Positions 24,315 through 34,466 of a stretch of DNA of 64,000 bases are shown piece by piece. Positions within the stretch are counted from its first letter, which is position 1, and every line of letters begins with the position of its first letter. A model generated the notes under the pieces. It was not told the origin of the DNA, searched no databases, and worked only from the letters and a program-made list of their open reading frames with translations. This stretch comes from Microbispora oryzae (GTDB lineage: Bacteria > Actinomycetota > Actinomycetes > Streptosporangiales > Streptosporangiaceae), in the NCBI RefSeq assembly GCF_017896165.1, contig NZ_JAFCNB010000026.1:1-64000 (forward strand). The letters are read 5' to 3'. A program made the position numbers and the translations under genes.

Positions 24315-24935
24315 TCAGACCGACGTCGCCGGAGGCTGCTCGTCCAGTTCCCCGGCGGAGCCGTCCGTCGAATCGTCCCCGCGATGGGCCCTGGCCGCGG
24401 CCTTCTCGGCCCTGGCCTCGGCCTTCTTCTTGTGCGGCCCGATCACCATGATCATGTTACGACCGTCCTGCTTGGGCTGTGACTCCACGAAACCCAGCTC
24501 GGTGACGTCCTCGGCCAGGCGCTGGAGCAGCCGGAAGCCCAGCTCCGGGCGCGACTGCTCGCGGCCACGGAACATGATGGTGACCTTGACCTTGTCTCCC
24601 GCCTTGAGGAACCGCACGACGTGACCCTTCTTGGTCTCGTAGTCGTGCGGGTCGATCTTCGGCCGGAGCTTGATCTCCTTGATGATCGTGTGCGCCTGGT
24701 TGCGACGGGCCTCGCGCGCCTTCATGGCCGACTCGTACTTGAACTTGCCGTAGTCCATGAGCTTGCAGACGGGCGGGCGGGCCGTGGCCGCGACTTCGAC
24801 GAGATCGAGGTCGCTCTCCTGCGCGAGCTTCAGCGCGTCGCCGATGGAGACGATGCCGACCTGTTCGCCGTTCGGGCCGACGAGGCGGACCTCGGGCACA
24901 CGAATACGGTCGTTGATGCGGGGCTCGGTGCTGAT
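24315..24935 (-). CDS. infC: Translation initiation factor IF-3
   Basis: IF-3 prevents premature subunit joining and checks the start codon. It is 206 residues: N-domain [17 protein letters not shown], a linker, and C-domain with [11 protein letters not shown]. It has a longer acidic/Ala tail than E. coli IF-3, as in other actinobacteria. The best start is an ATC codon at 24933-24935: GGAGGT lies three bases ahead and the protein begins Met-Ser-Thr-Glu-Pro-Arg. The in-frame reading further upstream would translate a transcription terminator. A rare isoleucine-type start is the known autoregulation device of infC. First gene of infC-rpmI-rplT. Confidence 0.93.
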   Translation of the reverse strand: MSTEPRINDRIRVPEVRLVGPNGEQVGIVSIGDALKLAQESDLDLVEVAATARPPVCKLMDYGKFKYESAMKAREARRNQAHTIIKEIKLRPKIDPHDYETKKGHVVRFLKAGDKVKVTIMFRGREQSRPELGFRLLQRLAEDVTELGFVESQPKQDGRNMIMVIGPHKKKAEARAEKAAARAHRGDDSTDGSAGELDEQPPATSV

Positions 24936-24983
24936 GGGACCTCCAAAGATCTCCGCTTGGTGCTCGACCGTGCAGGGAACACG

Positions 24984-25011
24984 AAAAACCCCGCACGTCA
25001 CGCATGCGGGG
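24984..25011 (-). terminator. Intrinsic terminator in the infC leader (attenuator)
   Basis: Minus-strand CCCCGCA (25005-25011) and TGCGGGG (24989-24995) form a 7-bp perfect stem followed directly by TTTTT (24984-24988). It is about 50 bases before the infC start and far from any stop it could serve, since aroE ends 170 bases earlier and a promoter intervenes. An attenuator is the natural reading. Confidence 0.75.
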
Positions 25012-25015
25012 TCAC
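24998..25015 (-). CDS. Possible five-residue leader peptide (MTPHA) of infC
   Basis: GTG-ACC-CCG-CAT-GCG-TGA on the minus strand, preceded four bases earlier by AGGAG. The frame covers the first arm of the leader terminator, so a ribosome here would block the hairpin. The ribosome site and the overlap are seen; that it is translated or regulatory is inference. It is too short for composition-based gene finding. Confidence 0.4.
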   Translation of the reverse strand: MTPHA

Positions 25016-25133
25016 TGAGCTCTCCTACCGAAAACTCCGGTGTGATCCTTGACCCGTCCGCCTTTCGGCGGATCAGGTGGGAGGAGGACCTCCGCTTGCG
25101 CGTCCAGCGTCATGCCGGACCGATCGAGTGCTT

Positions 25134-25163
25134 ACGTTACCACAACCCCGGAAGGCCCCCCAA
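25134..25163 (-). promoter_or_regulatory. Candidate infC operon promoter
   Basis: Minus-strand TTGGGG (25158-25163), 18 bases, TAACGT (25134-25139), in the gap between aroE and infC. It would give a leader of about 190 bases that contains a CCGCCGAAAGGCGG hairpin, then the leader peptide and terminator. Confidence 0.4.
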
Positions 25164-25179
25164 CAATTCCCCCGCGCGC

Positions 25180-26025
25180 TCAGCCCGCCCGGCGGGCCAG
25201 CTCGGCCTCGCCGGCCGCGCGCATCGCCTCCACGGGGACGTCCGTGCGACCGGTCATCAGCTCCACCTGCCGCACCGCCTGGTGCAGCAGCATCGGCAGC
25301 CCACCGACCACCGTGCGTCCCCGATCGCGTACGGCCGTCGCGAGCGCGGTCGGCCAGGGCGAGTAGACGACGTCGAAGACGGCGCCCTTGTCGGGGAGGG
25401 AGGCGGCCACCACGTCGGCGACGCCGTCCGCCGCCCCGGACGGGAGCGTCGAGACGACCAGGTCGGCGCCGCCGGGGAGGTCGCCGAAACCGCGGACGAT
25501 CACGGTCACGCCGAGCCGCTCGGCGACGCTCAGCGTCTCGCCGGCCCGGGAGGGGTCGCGGACGACCAGGGTGACGGTGGTCAGCCCCAGCTCGCGCAGG
25601 GCGGCCAGGGCCGAGGCGGCGGTGGCGCCCCCGCCGAGGACCGTCGCGCTGGCCGGGGCGGGCACCCCCGCCTCGGCCAGCGCCCGCACGATGCCGTACA
25701 CGTCCGTGTTCTCGCCGTGCCGCCGCCCGTCGCGGAAGACGACGGTGTTGGCGCCGCCCACCTCCACGGCCAGCTCCGAGACCGTGTCGAGCAGCGGCAG
25801 CACCACGCGCTTCAGCGGCATCGTGAGCGACACGCCCGCCCATTCCGGGCCCATCGTCTCCAGCAGCCCGGCGAGGTCGTCCTCCGCGCACTCGATCGCG
25901 TCGTAGCGCCAGTCGTGCAGGCCGAGCGCGGCGTACGCGGCCCGGTGCAGGAACGGCGACAGCGAGTGGGCGACGGGCGAGCCGAGCACCGCGGCCCGGC
26001 GCGCTCCGGCGACGTGCCCCGCCAT
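25180..26025 (-). CDS. aroE: Shikimate dehydrogenase
   Basis: Reduces 3-dehydroshikimate to shikimate with NADPH. It is 281 residues. The substrate-site start LGSPVAHSLSPFLHRAAY, the GVSLTMPLK segment, the catalytic-pair region GGANTVVF...GENTDVYG, and the Rossmann VLGGGATAAS are all present. ATG 26025 shares a base with the mltG stop (TGATG); the longer reading is inside mltG. Confidence 0.95.
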   Translation of the reverse strand: MAGHVAGARRAAVLGSPVAHSLSPFLHRAAYAALGLHDWRYDAIECAEDDLAGLLETMGPEWAGVSLTMPLKRVVLPLLDTVSELAVEVGGANTVVFRDGRRHGENTDVYGIVRALAEAGVPAPASATVLGGGATAASALAALRELGLTTVTLVVRDPSRAGETLSVAERLGVTVIVRGFGDLPGGADLVVSTLPSGAADGVADVVAASLPDKGAVFDVVYSPWPTALATAVRDRGRTVVGGLPMLLHQAVRQVELMTGRTDVPVEAMRAAGEAELARRAG

Positions 26026-27179
26026 CAGCCGTTGTTCCTGTTGAACTCGTCGCGGATCTTGATGAAGTCGGACTCGTTGTCCGTGAACTTGGTGATGCCC
26101 CGCTTCGGATCGGTGGTCACGAACCACAGCCAGTTGCCGTCGGCGGGGTGCAGCGCGGCGTCGATCGCGTGGTCGCCCGGGTTGCTGATCGGTCCCGGCG
26201 GCAGGCCCGGCCGTTTGTAGGTGTTGTACGGCGAGGTGCTCCGCAGATCGGCGTTGGACGCCGAGATGCCGTATTTGTCGAGGCCGTACATGACCGTGCT
26301 GTCCATCGCCAGGTTCATCGGAGGGTTGCGGCCGAGCCGGTTGTAGATCACCCGGGCCACCTTCGGCATGTCCTGGACGTTCCCCGCCTCGGCCTGGACG
26401 ATGCTGGCGACGATGATGATCTGCCGGGGCGAGACGCCGAGCTGCTTGGCCTGACCCTCCAGATCGGCGTGCTCCGCCGCCTGGTTGAAGCGGTCGACCA
26501 TCTTGGTCAGGATGTCCTGAGCGGAGAGCTTCGGACTGATCTCGTACGTCGCCGGGAACGCGAAGCCCTCAAGGCGGCCCTTCGCGTACGGCGGGAGCCC
26601 GAGATCGGATCGGGAGGCCTTCTTGAACTCGTCGACCGGCTTGCCGGTCGCCGTGGACAGCTCATCGAAGATCTTGCTGAGCCGCAGGCCCTCGCGGATC
26701 GTCAGCTGGTTGAGCACCCGCTTCTTGGGGTCGAGCAGGGTGACCGCCTCGGCCGCCGGCATCCCCTTGCGCAGGACGTACTCGCCGGGCTGGAGCGAGG
26801 CGCTCTTGCCGGCCGCGCCGATGGCGTTCACGAACGCCCGCGCGCTCGCCACGACGCCCTCGTCGGCCAGCATCTCGGCGACGTCGCTGGCGGTGGCGCC
26901 CTCCTTGATCTCCACGGTGACCTCGCCCGTGCCGGGACCCGCGAAGTCCTTCGGGACCATCACGCCGCGGACCAGGTTGAACCCGTAGTAACCGGCCCCG
27001 CCCAGCACGCCGGTGATGATCACAACGGCGAACACGGTGGCGGCGAAACCCTTGCGCCGCTGCCGTTTGCGCCGCCTCCGGCTCCGCCGCTGCTGGCTGC
27101 GGCTGCCGGGCTGGCGACGCCTGGGAGGCCCGTCGTCGTCCTCCGAGCCGAGCAGGAAGTCCATGTCCAAGTCATTCAT
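26025..27179 (-). CDS. mltG: Endolytic murein transglycosylase MltG
   Basis: YceG-like membrane-bound enzyme that cuts nascent glycan strands. It is 384 residues. A cytoplasmic tail with an extreme Arg/Lys run (about 20-43) precedes one membrane segment (about 44-66). A LysM-like subdomain (about 85-155) and the catalytic domain follow, with Glu264 in [11 protein letters not shown] and the [18 protein letters not shown] block. The ATG at 27179 has only a weak ribosome site. The next gene upstream is a second copy (27345-28376). Confidence 0.93.
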   Translation of the reverse strand: MNDLDMDFLLGSEDDDGPPRRRQPGSRSQQRRSRRRRKRQRRKGFAATVFAVVIITGVLGGAGYYGFNLVRGVMVPKDFAGPGTGEVTVEIKEGATASDVAEMLADEGVVASARAFVNAIGAAGKSASLQPGEYVLRKGMPAAEAVTLLDPKKRVLNQLTIREGLRLSKIFDELSTATGKPVDEFKKASRSDLGLPPYAKGRLEGFAFPATYEISPKLSAQDILTKMVDRFNQAAEHADLEGQAKQLGVSPRQIIIVASIVQAEAGNVQDMPKVARVIYNRLGRNPPMNLAMDSTVMYGLDKYGISASNADLRSTSPYNTYKRPGLPPGPISNPGDHAIDAALHPADGNWLWFVTTDPKRGITKFTDNESDFIKIRDEFNRNNG

Positions 27180-27293
27180 AGTGCGCTGGCCAATCTCTCG
27201 GTACGAGCGGCCTGCCGTCAAGCGAGTGCGCCAAACCGAGGGGGGTCGAAAACGTGAGGATCGCGTCCCCCGGAGCGCACGCGTGGCGAGCCC

Positions 27294-27316
27294 GGCGTGC
27301 CCGCGACGGGCACGCC
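27294..27316. repeat. Inverted repeat between the two mltG genes
   Basis: GGCGTGCCCG-CGA-CGGGCACGCC, perfect 10-bp arms with a three-base loop, in the 165-base gap. It has no U tract, so it may be a weak terminator, an mRNA processing/stability hairpin, or both. Confidence 0.5.
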
Positions 27317-27344
27317 TCACCGGGGAGGGGTGTACCGAAGACCA

Positions 27345-28376
27345 CTAGTTCGTCCCGAGATACCTGTTCAGCTCTTGCCGATATTTCCTGAACTCAGCCT
27401 CGTTGTCAGTGAATTTGGTGATTTTACGACGGGGATCAGTCGTGACAAACCAGTACCAATCGCCCACGGCGGGGTGCAGGGTCGCCCTGAGGGCACTCTC
27501 CCCCGGGTTGCCGATCGGGCCCGGCGGCAGACCCGGGCGACGGTAGGTGTTGTACGGCGACTCGATCCGGGTGTCCGCCTCCGAGACCTTCAGCGTGTGC
27601 CGCTTCAGCGCGTAGTTGACCGTGCTGTCCATCTCCAGCTTCGCGCCGCGCGCCAGCCGGTTCTGCACCACCCGGGAGACCTTGGGGTAGTCGGCCTCGA
27701 CGCCGCCCTCCGCCTGCACGATGCTCGCCACGGTCACCGCCTGCCGCGGCGTCAGCCTGACGGCCGGTGCGGACCGCTCAAGTGCCAGCTTGACCGCCGC
27801 CACCCGGAACCGCGCGATCATGCTCCGCAGCAGCGCCCTCGCCGTCGTGCCCGGCTCGATCTCGTACGTCGCGGGGAACAGGAAGCCCTCGATGTCGCCC
27901 TCGGCGTACGGGGGCAGCCGCAGGTCGCCGGGCCGCGCGGCGGCGCTGGTGAAGTCCGCCAGCGGGATGCCCGTGCCGGCCGCGAGGACGGTCAGCACCT
28001 CCGCCGTGCGCAGGCCCTCGGGCACGGTCACCGTGCGCACGACGCGGGAGCCGGGCGCGAGCAGCAGGTCGAGGGCCGACGCCGCCGCCATGTGCCGCCG
28101 CAACCGGTAGCGGCCGGGCCGCAGGGTGTTCTCCTTCGCCCGCGCGGTGACCTCGTGGACGAAGGACCTGGAACTGGCCACGACGCCCGCCCGCTCCAGA
28201 CTCCGGCCGATGTCCCCGGCGCTCGCTCCGGGCGTGATGTCCACGTTGACGGCGCCGTAGCCGGCGCCCGCGTAGTCGGCGGCCCCCGGTTCCTGCCGCA
28301 CGGCGGCGTGGACCCCGAAGGCGATCGCCGCCGTGACCGCGGCGGCTCCGGCCACCAGGGCCGGTGACGCCTTCAC
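27345..28376 (-). CDS. Second MltG-family transglycosylase
   Basis: A 343-residue paralogue of the neighbouring mltG. It has a single N-terminal hydrophobic segment (about 5-26) and lacks the Arg-rich cytoplasmic tail. The fold and active site are retained: Glu223 in [10 protein letters not shown], followed by [11 protein letters not shown] and [21 protein letters not shown] 28376 overlaps the ruvX stop as GTGA, so it is coupled to ruvX. Loss of the cytoplasmic tail suggests a different partner or regulation. Both copies look active. Confidence 0.9.
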   Translation of the reverse strand: MKASPALVAGAAAVTAAIAFGVHAAVRQEPGAADYAGAGYGAVNVDITPGASAGDIGRSLERAGVVASSRSFVHEVTARAKENTLRPGRYRLRRHMAAASALDLLLAPGSRVVRTVTVPEGLRTAEVLTVLAAGTGIPLADFTSAAARPGDLRLPPYAEGDIEGFLFPATYEIEPGTTARALLRSMIARFRVAAVKLALERSAPAVRLTPRQAVTVASIVQAEGGVEADYPKVSRVVQNRLARGAKLEMDSTVNYALKRHTLKVSEADTRIESPYNTYRRPGLPPGPIGNPGESALRATLHPAVGDWYWFVTTDPRRKITKFTDNEAEFRKYRQELNRYLGTN

Positions 28377-28873
28377 CTGCCGGTCCCGCCGCTCGCTTCC
28401 TCGCCGGGCCCGCGGCCCGGCGGTGGTTCCAGTGGTCGTCCCGGTGGCCGGCCGGAGATCCGCTCGCCGTCCAGCGCCGCCTGCAGGAGTACCACCGCGG
28501 CGGCCTGGTCGACGACGTCGCGCTGGTCGCGCGCCCTGACCCCGCTCGACCGCAGCCCGCGCTGGGCCGTGACCGTGCTCAGCCGCTCGTCCACCAGCCG
28601 TACCGGCACCGGGGTCACCCGGGCGGCGAGCCGTCCGGCGAACTCCCGGGCGGCCGCGGCCGCGTGGCTCTCCCTGCCCGACAGGGACGTCGGCAGTCCG
28701 ACGAGTATCTCGATCGCCTCGTGCTCGGCGGCGATCGCCGCGATCCTGCCGAGGTCGCCCCGGCCGCGCCGTACGGTCTCGACCGGCGTGGCGAGCAACC
28801 CCGAGGGATCGCTGCGGGCCACGCCGATACGGACGGTGCCGACGTCGACGCCGACGCGGACGCCGTGCCTCAT
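28373..28873 (-). CDS. ruvX: Putative Holliday junction resolvase RuvX/YqgF
   Basis: RNase-H-fold nuclease, implicated in pre-16S rRNA 5' maturation and possibly in recombination. It is 166 residues with [13 protein letters not shown], the VGLP segment, VDERLST, and [13 protein letters not shown], supplying the acidic residues. The C-terminal 25 residues are Pro/Gly/Arg-rich. ATG 28873 has a weak ribosome site. Position after alaS is the usual one. Confidence 0.9.
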   Translation of the reverse strand: MRHGVRVGVDVGTVRIGVARSDPSGLLATPVETVRRGRGDLGRIAAIAAEHEAIEILVGLPTSLSGRESHAAAAAREFAGRLAARVTPVPVRLVDERLSTVTAQRGLRSSGVRARDQRDVVDQAAAVVLLQAALDGERISGRPPGRPLEPPPGRGPGEEASGGTGR

Positions 28874-28901
28874 GGGTCCGTCCCCACCCTCACCCGGCCG
28901 G

Positions 28902-31574
28902 TCAGCCGAGTGAGGAGGTGATTGTCTCCTCGACCGCGCGCAGCGCGTCCCCGATCGCCTCGGGACGGCTTCCTCCGCCCTGCGCCACGTCGTCCTTGCC
29001 GCCACCGCCACCCCCAAGAGTCTTGGCGGCGACGCCGACGAGCCTGCCGGCCTTGAGCCCTCGTTCGCGCCCCGCCTCGTTGACCACGGCCACGACGACC
29101 GGCCGATCGGAGGGGACACCGGACACGACGACGACCGCGGCGCGGTCGCCCGGGAACCGCCCGCGCACATCAAGGGCGAGTTTACGCAGGTCGTCGGCGG
29201 AGGTGCCATCAGGCGCGCGGTGTGTCACGACCGAGACGCCCTGGATGTCGCGGGCGCCCGCGGCGAGCTCGCCCGCCACGGCGAGGACCTGGGCGGAGCG
29301 GAGCCGCTCCAGCTCCTTCTCCGCGGTCCGCAGCCGGGTGACGATGCCCTCAATGCGCTCGGGCAGCTCCTCGCGGCGGACCTTGAGCTGCTCGCTGAGC
29401 TGCGCCACCAGCACGCTCTCGCGGGCGAGGAACCGGAACGCGTCGGTGCCGACGAGCGCCTCGACCCGGCGGACGCCGGCGCCGATCGACGCCTCCCCGA
29501 GGACCTTGATCAGGCCGAGCTGCCCGGAGCTGGCCACGTGGGTGCCGCCGCACAGCTCCCGGGAGTAGTCGCCGACCTCGACGACGCGGACCTCGTTGCC
29601 GTACTTCTCGCCGAACAGGGCCAGGGCGCCCATCGCGCGGGCCTCCGCCTGGCTCGTGTAGAACGCGTTGACCGTGAGGTCGTCGATCAGGACCGCGTTG
29701 ACCTCGTCCTCGACGTCGCGCAGGACGCTGTGCGAGATCGCCCCGGCGGCGGTGAAGTCGAAGCGGAACCGGCCGGGCGAGTTCTCCGAGCCCGCCTGGG
29801 CCGCCGACTCGCCGAGCGCGTTGCGGAACCCGCGGTGGACCAGGTGGGTCGCGGTGTGGCTGCGGGAGATGGCCCGCCGCCGCTCCAGGTCGATCTCCGC
29901 GTGCGCCTGGTCGCCCACCCGGACCTCGCCGGTACGGACCTTGCCCCGGTGTACGACGAGACCGGTGATCGGCGACTGCACGTCGAGCACCTCGATCTCG
30001 GCGCCGCCGGTGCGGATCAGTCCCTGGTCGGAGAGCTGGCCGCCGCCCTCGGGATAGAAGGGGGTCCGGTCGAGCACGACCTCCAGCGTCGTCCCCGCAC
30101 CCGCGGCGGGCACCGACACGCCGTCGGCCAGCAGGCCCACGACGTTCGCCTCGGCCGTCGTGTACTCGTAGCCGAGGAAGGCGACCTTGCCGGACTTCTC
30201 CAGGATTCCGGTGAACACGGAGATGTCGGCGTTGCCGGTCTTCTTCGCCGCCGCGTCGGCCTTGGCCCGGTCGCGCTGCTCCTGCATGAGCCGCCGGAAG
30301 CCCTCCTCGTCGACCTCCAGCCCCTGCTCCGCGGCCATCTCGAGGGTGAGGTCGATCGGGAAGCCGTACGTGTCGTGGAGCTGGAACGCCTGGTCGCCGC
30401 CGAGCGTGGGCGCGCCCTTGCGCTTGGTCTCCTCGACCGCGGCGTCGAAGATCGCCGTACCGGTGCGGAGGGTGCCCAGGAAGGACGCCTCCTCCGCGTC
30501 GATGACGGTGTGGATGTTGGCCGCGTCGCTCTTGAGCTCGGGATAGAGCCTGCTCATCACGTCGACGGTGACGGCGGTGAGCTCGTGCATGTAGCGCTCC
30601 TCGCCCGCCCCGAGCAGGCGCAGGTTGCGGATCGCCCGGCGGAGCATGCGGCGCAGCACGTAGCCGCGGCCCTCGTTGGAGGGCAGCACGCCGTCGCCCA
30701 CGAGCATCACGCCCGCGCGCATGTGATCGGCGATCACCCGCAGCGAGACGTCGGAGCGCCGGTCGCGGCCGTACTTCGACTTGGTGAGCTCGGCCGCGCG
30801 GTCGAGGATCCGGTACGTGGTGTCGATCTCGTAGATGTTGTCGACGCCCTGCAGGATCGCGGCCATGCGCTCCAGGCCCATGCCCGTGTCGACGCTCTTG
30901 GCCGGCAGTTCCCCGGCGACGTCGAAGTCGACCTTGCTGCGGACCGCGCTCAGCTGGAACTGCATGAAGACGTTGTTCCAGACCTCCAGGTAGCGGGTCT
31001 CGTCGGCGACGGGACCACCCTCCCTGCCGTACTCCGGGCCGCGGTCGTAGTAGATCTCGGTGCAGGGGCCGCCGGGGCCGGGCACGCCCATGTGCCAGTA
31101 GTTGTCCGCGAGGCCGCGGCGCTGGACCCGCTCGGCGGGCAGGCCGACCTTGCGGTGCCAGATCTCGAACGCCTCGTCGTCGTCGTGGTAGACGGTCGCC
31201 CAGAGCCGGTCCTCGGGGAAGCCGAAGCCGCCGTCGGACTCGGACCGGGTGAGCAGCTCCCACGCGAACGGGATCGCCTGCTCCTTGAAGTAGTCGCCGA
31301 AGGAGAAGTTGCCGAGCATCTGGAAGAAGCTGGCGTGGCGCGTCGTCTTGCCGACCTCGTCGATGTCGAGCGTGCGCACCACCTTCTGCACGCTCGTGGC
31401 CCGCTTGAACGGGGGCTTCTGCTGACCCAGGAAGTAGGGCTTGAAGGGCACCATGCCCGCGTTCACGAGCAGGAGCGTCGGATCCTCGGCGACCAGGCTG
31501 GCCGAGGGCACGACGGTGTGCCCGCGTTCCTCGAAGAAACGCAGGAAGCGGCGGGCGATCTCTGCCGACTCCAT
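28902..31574 (-). CDS. alaS: Alanyl-tRNA synthetase
   Basis: Class II synthetase for tRNA-Ala. It is 890 residues: catalytic domain starting [19 protein letters not shown], the editing-domain zinc site HTATHLVH and CGGTH, and a C-terminal oligomerisation domain with the [14 protein letters not shown] loop. ATG 31574 was chosen over 31586 because the later one has AAAGGA at a usable distance and matches relatives. It begins one base after the upstream small gene ends. Confidence 0.96.
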   Translation of the reverse strand: MESAEIARRFLRFFEERGHTVVPSASLVAEDPTLLLVNAGMVPFKPYFLGQQKPPFKRATSVQKVVRTLDIDEVGKTTRHASFFQMLGNFSFGDYFKEQAIPFAWELLTRSESDGGFGFPEDRLWATVYHDDDEAFEIWHRKVGLPAERVQRRGLADNYWHMGVPGPGGPCTEIYYDRGPEYGREGGPVADETRYLEVWNNVFMQFQLSAVRSKVDFDVAGELPAKSVDTGMGLERMAAILQGVDNIYEIDTTYRILDRAAELTKSKYGRDRRSDVSLRVIADHMRAGVMLVGDGVLPSNEGRGYVLRRMLRRAIRNLRLLGAGEERYMHELTAVTVDVMSRLYPELKSDAANIHTVIDAEEASFLGTLRTGTAIFDAAVEETKRKGAPTLGGDQAFQLHDTYGFPIDLTLEMAAEQGLEVDEEGFRRLMQEQRDRAKADAAAKKTGNADISVFTGILEKSGKVAFLGYEYTTAEANVVGLLADGVSVPAAGAGTTLEVVLDRTPFYPEGGGQLSDQGLIRTGGAEIEVLDVQSPITGLVVHRGKVRTGEVRVGDQAHAEIDLERRRAISRSHTATHLVHRGFRNALGESAAQAGSENSPGRFRFDFTAAGAISHSVLRDVEDEVNAVLIDDLTVNAFYTSQAEARAMGALALFGEKYGNEVRVVEVGDYSRELCGGTHVASSGQLGLIKVLGEASIGAGVRRVEALVGTDAFRFLARESVLVAQLSEQLKVRREELPERIEGIVTRLRTAEKELERLRSAQVLAVAGELAAGARDIQGVSVVTHRAPDGTSADDLRKLALDVRGRFPGDRAAVVVVSGVPSDRPVVVAVVNEAGRERGLKAGRLVGVAAKTLGGGGGGKDDVAQGGGSRPEAIGDALRAVEETITSSLG

Positions 31575-31575
31575 C

Positions 31576-31818
31576 TCAGCGGCCATCCTTTGCGTCGTCG
31601 TTTGTGCTGGTGGCGGTACGGTCAACCCTGTCGAGCCCGAACTCGGCGCGCAACTCGGTTTCCCTGCTCGCCGACAGGCGGCGCACGTCGCCGGCGAAGT
31701 CGCGCAGCTCGTCGGCCGCGCGCCTGGCCACGTGGTCGGGCCGCAATGACTGAAGCTTACGCATGGTCCAGACCGCGAGGTACGCGCCCAGGGCCATGTA
31801 GAGCAGTCGCCGGATCAT
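31576..31818 (-). CDS. Small membrane-anchored protein (DUF6167-like)
   Basis: An 80-residue protein with one N-terminal hydrophobic stretch (about 4-18, containing [11 protein letters not shown]) followed by a basic-acidic helix and a Thr/Asp tail. It is found before alaS in actinomycetes, from memory; function unknown. The ATGA overlap with the previous gene shows it belongs to the same transcript. It may work with that DUF948 protein. Confidence 0.7.
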   Translation of the reverse strand: MIRRLLYMALGAYLAVWTMRKLQSLRPDHVARRAADELRDFAGDVRRLSASRETELRAEFGLDRVDRTATSTNDDAKDGR

Positions 31819-32309
31819 CGGCGCCCCCGGCCGACCGCCCGGGGCTCCGGCACGCGACCTGCCGCGCGCCGGTCCGCCGGGGGCCGGTCGCCCGTGCGGG
31901 GACCGGCGGCGCCGCGCTCGGCCGTCCGCATGCCGCGGGTCCAGGCGCCCGGCCCGCGCCGCTCCCGCCCGGACATGGCGGCCCGCAGACCGTGCCCGAA
32001 CGCCGAGATCCTGATGACCGGCCCGGCGAACAGGGTGGAGACCACCGCTGTGATCCTCGCCAGGTTCCCGGTGACCTGACGGGCGTTCTCGGTGACGGCC
32101 TCGACGGCGACCAGCCGCCGGTTGGCCTCGGAGACCGTCTGGCCCATGTCGTCGAGCAGCGGCGCCAGCCGGTCGCTGAGCTCGGCGAGCGACCTGCGGG
32201 TCTCGGTGAGCAGCCGGGCCAGCCTGACCAGCACGACGGCCATGAAGCAGACCAGGATCGCCCAGAAAATGGCGACGACCAGGCCCGCGAGCTCTCCCGC
32301 GGTAAGCAT
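31815..32309 (-). CDS. DUF948-containing membrane protein
   Basis: A 164-residue protein with an N-terminal membrane helix (about 6-28), a helical region of DUF948 type (about 30-95, LTETRRSLAELSDRLAPLLDDM), and an Arg/Pro/Gly-rich tail. ATG 32309 follows GGGAGA. The family is linked to envelope stress or coiled-coil membrane tethers, without a clear function. It is coupled to the next small gene and alaS. Confidence 0.75.
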   Translation of the reverse strand: MLTAGELAGLVVAIFWAILVCFMAVVLVRLARLLTETRRSLAELSDRLAPLLDDMGQTVSEANRRLVAVEAVTENARQVTGNLARITAVVSTLFAGPVIRISAFGHGLRAAMSGRERRGPGAWTRGMRTAERGAAGPRTGDRPPADRRAAGRVPEPRAVGRGRR

Positions 32310-32411
32310 GTGCCGATCTCCCTTAGATCACCCGAGCCGGAATGGCAAGACCTTACCGTGAACGCCCTGCCCCCCGTTCCGCATCACACGCCCACGGCGG
32401 CCCTGCGGCGC

Positions 32412-33719
32412 TCATTCGCCCCTGAGGAAGGCGCGGATCCTGGCCCACCGCTCGCCGTACCTGGCCTCCGCGCCGTGCCCGGTCGGCTCGTAGTAGCGCC
32501 GCTCGCGCAGTTCCTCGGGCGCGTAGTCCTGCCGGACCAGGCCGTGCTCGAAGTCGTGGGGGTACTGGTAGCCCTTGCCGTGGCCGAGCTTCTTCGCCCC
32601 GGCGTAGTGGGCGTCACGCAGGTGGCCGGGGATCCGGCCGACCATGCCGCGGCGCACGTCGTCGGACGCCGCTCCGATGGCCTTCACCACGGCGTTGGAC
32701 TTGGGCGCGAGCGCGCAGTGGATGACCGCCTGCGCCAGGTTGATCCGTCCCTCCGGCAGGCCGATGAACTCGACCGCCTGAGCCGCCGCCACCGCGATCT
32801 GCAGGCACGTCGGGTCGGCCATGCCCACGTCCTCCGAGGCGAAGATCACGATGCGGCGGGCGATGAAACGCGGGTCCTCCCCCGCCTCGACCATCCGCGC
32901 CAGGTAGTGCAGCGCGGCGTCCGCGTCCGACCCGCGCATGCTCTTGATGAACGCGCTGATCACGTCGTAGTGCTGGTCGCCCTGCCGGTCGTAGCGGACC
33001 GCCGCCTTGTCGGCCGCCTTCTCGACCACGTCGACCGTCACGTCGTCCGCGAGCAGCGCCGCCGCCTCCAGGTAGGTGAGCGATCGGCGGGCGTCGCCGC
33101 CGGCCAGCCGTACGAGCTGGTCGAGGGCGTCGGGACGGACGGCGACCCGGCCGTCCAGGCCCCGGGGATCGGCGACGGCCCGTTCCAGGACCGCCCGGAT
33201 GTCGTCGTCGCCGAGCGGCTCCAGCGTGAGCAGCAGCGAGCGGGACAGCAGCGGCGAGATGACGGAGAAGAACGGGTTCTCGGTCGTGGCGCCGATGAAC
33301 GTGACCCAGCGGTTCTCCACCGCCGGCAGCAGCGCGTCCTGCTGGGCCTTGTTGAAACGGTGGACCTCGTCGACGAACAGCACCGTCTGCCGGCCGGTCA
33401 TGCCCAGGTCGCGCCGGGCCTGCTCGATCGCCGCCCGGACCTCCTTGACGCCGGCGGACACCGCCGAGACCTCGACGAACCGCCGGCTGGTGGCGTTGGA
33501 GACGACGTAGGCCAGCGTGGTCTTGCCGGTCCCCGGCGGGCCCCACAGGAACAGCGACATGGGGGCGTCGCTCTCGACCAGCCGCCGCAGCGGGGTGCCG
33601 GGGCCGAGGAGGTGCCGCTGGCCGATCACCTCGTCCAGCGCCCGCGGCCGCATGCGCACGGCCAGGGGCTCCTGGCCGCGGTGGGCCTCCTCGGCCGCCG
33701 AGTCGAACAGGCTGTCCAC
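32412..33719 (-). CDS. rarA: Replication-associated recombination protein RarA/MgsA
   Basis: AAA+ ATPase acting at stalled forks, related to clamp loaders. It is 435 residues. Walker [10 protein letters not shown] at about 60-68, Walker [12 protein letters not shown], and the sensor region [10 protein letters not shown] are intact. The C-terminal RarA tetramerisation region has [22 protein letters not shown] 33719 has no strong ribosome site. Streptomyces carries rpsD hereabouts, from memory, but there is no room for it here. Confidence 0.94.
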   Translation of the reverse strand: MDSLFDSAAEEAHRGQEPLAVRMRPRALDEVIGQRHLLGPGTPLRRLVESDAPMSLFLWGPPGTGKTTLAYVVSNATSRRFVEVSAVSAGVKEVRAAIEQARRDLGMTGRQTVLFVDEVHRFNKAQQDALLPAVENRWVTFIGATTENPFFSVISPLLSRSLLLTLEPLGDDDIRAVLERAVADPRGLDGRVAVRPDALDQLVRLAGGDARRSLTYLEAAALLADDVTVDVVEKAADKAAVRYDRQGDQHYDVISAFIKSMRGSDADAALHYLARMVEAGEDPRFIARRIVIFASEDVGMADPTCLQIAVAAAQAVEFIGLPEGRINLAQAVIHCALAPKSNAVVKAIGAASDDVRRGMVGRIPGHLRDAHYAGAKKLGHGKGYQYPHDFEHGLVRQDYAPEELRERRYYEPTGHGAEARYGERWARIRAFLRGE

Positions 33720-33770
33720 ATCGCCGACACTACCGGCAGGATCGGGCGCCGGGCGCCCGCCCCGCGCGGG

Positions 33771-34244
33771 TCAGCCGGCCCACACCGCCCGCGCGCCCGC
33801 GTCCCCGGTACGAACGATGTAGTAGCCGACGGCGACGGCGAGCACGACCGACGCGACGGACACCAGGACGGTGACGGCGCGGGGCGCCGGGCCGGCGCCG
33901 TCGGGGCCGCGGCGGCTACGCGTGAGGTAGACGAGCGCCAGCGCGGCCACGGTCAGGATCGCGGTTATCGGCAGGAGCACGTCGGCGAACTGGGAGTGGA
34001 ACTCGACCGCCTCCGGCACGTTGCCGCCGAACATCCGGTGCTCCAGCGCCTCTCCGCTCTCCTTCGCGGCGAAGACGGACACCGGCGCCGCCAGCGCGCA
34101 CAACACCAGGGCCCAGTCGAGCTTGTGCCGGAATCGCGGCAGGGCGACGTAGGCGATCGCGAGCACCGCGAGAAGCGGGGCGAAGACAACCGCCGCGTGG
34201 ACGAGCAGCGGGTGCGCGGGAAGGCCGAAAACCTGGTCGAACAT
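33771..34244 (-). CDS. DUF2231 membrane protein
   Basis: A 157-residue integral membrane protein with about four hydrophobic segments and the family N-terminus FGLPAHPLLVHAAVVFAPL. DUF2231 members often neighbour redox proteins, but function is unknown. ATG 34244 follows GAGGA. It is divergent from the cyclophilin gene, sharing a 222-base promoter region. Confidence 0.8.
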   Translation of the reverse strand: MFDQVFGLPAHPLLVHAAVVFAPLLAVLAIAYVALPRFRHKLDWALVLCALAAPVSVFAAKESGEALEHRMFGGNVPEAVEFHSQFADVLLPITAILTVAALALVYLTRSRRGPDGAGPAPRAVTVLVSVASVVLAVAVGYYIVRTGDAGARAVWAG

Positions 34245-34466
34245 CGTTCCTCGCTCCTGGAAGGGGACCTGGCGGCGCCCCGTGATGCCGGGGCGCCTGC
34301 ACCTCATACGGATCCGATCGCCAGGAGGTTCGCAGGGAGTTCTGAGAGACAGATGAGTGCAAACTCTCGTGATACCCGTGGGGCGCATGCTTTACACGAA
34401 CACAACGAGGATCACGGATAGAGTGACGCAGCAGTCGTAAACAAGGGAAAAAGGGAAGGCATAGCG

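Noticed and set aside
29220-34421. A 1733-codon plus-strand open frame antisense to alaS, DUF948 and rarA
   Set aside because: It is a GC-bias shadow. The minus-strand frames encode recognisable full-length proteins, and the plus-strand translation has no family features and is Arg/Gly/Pro-rich.
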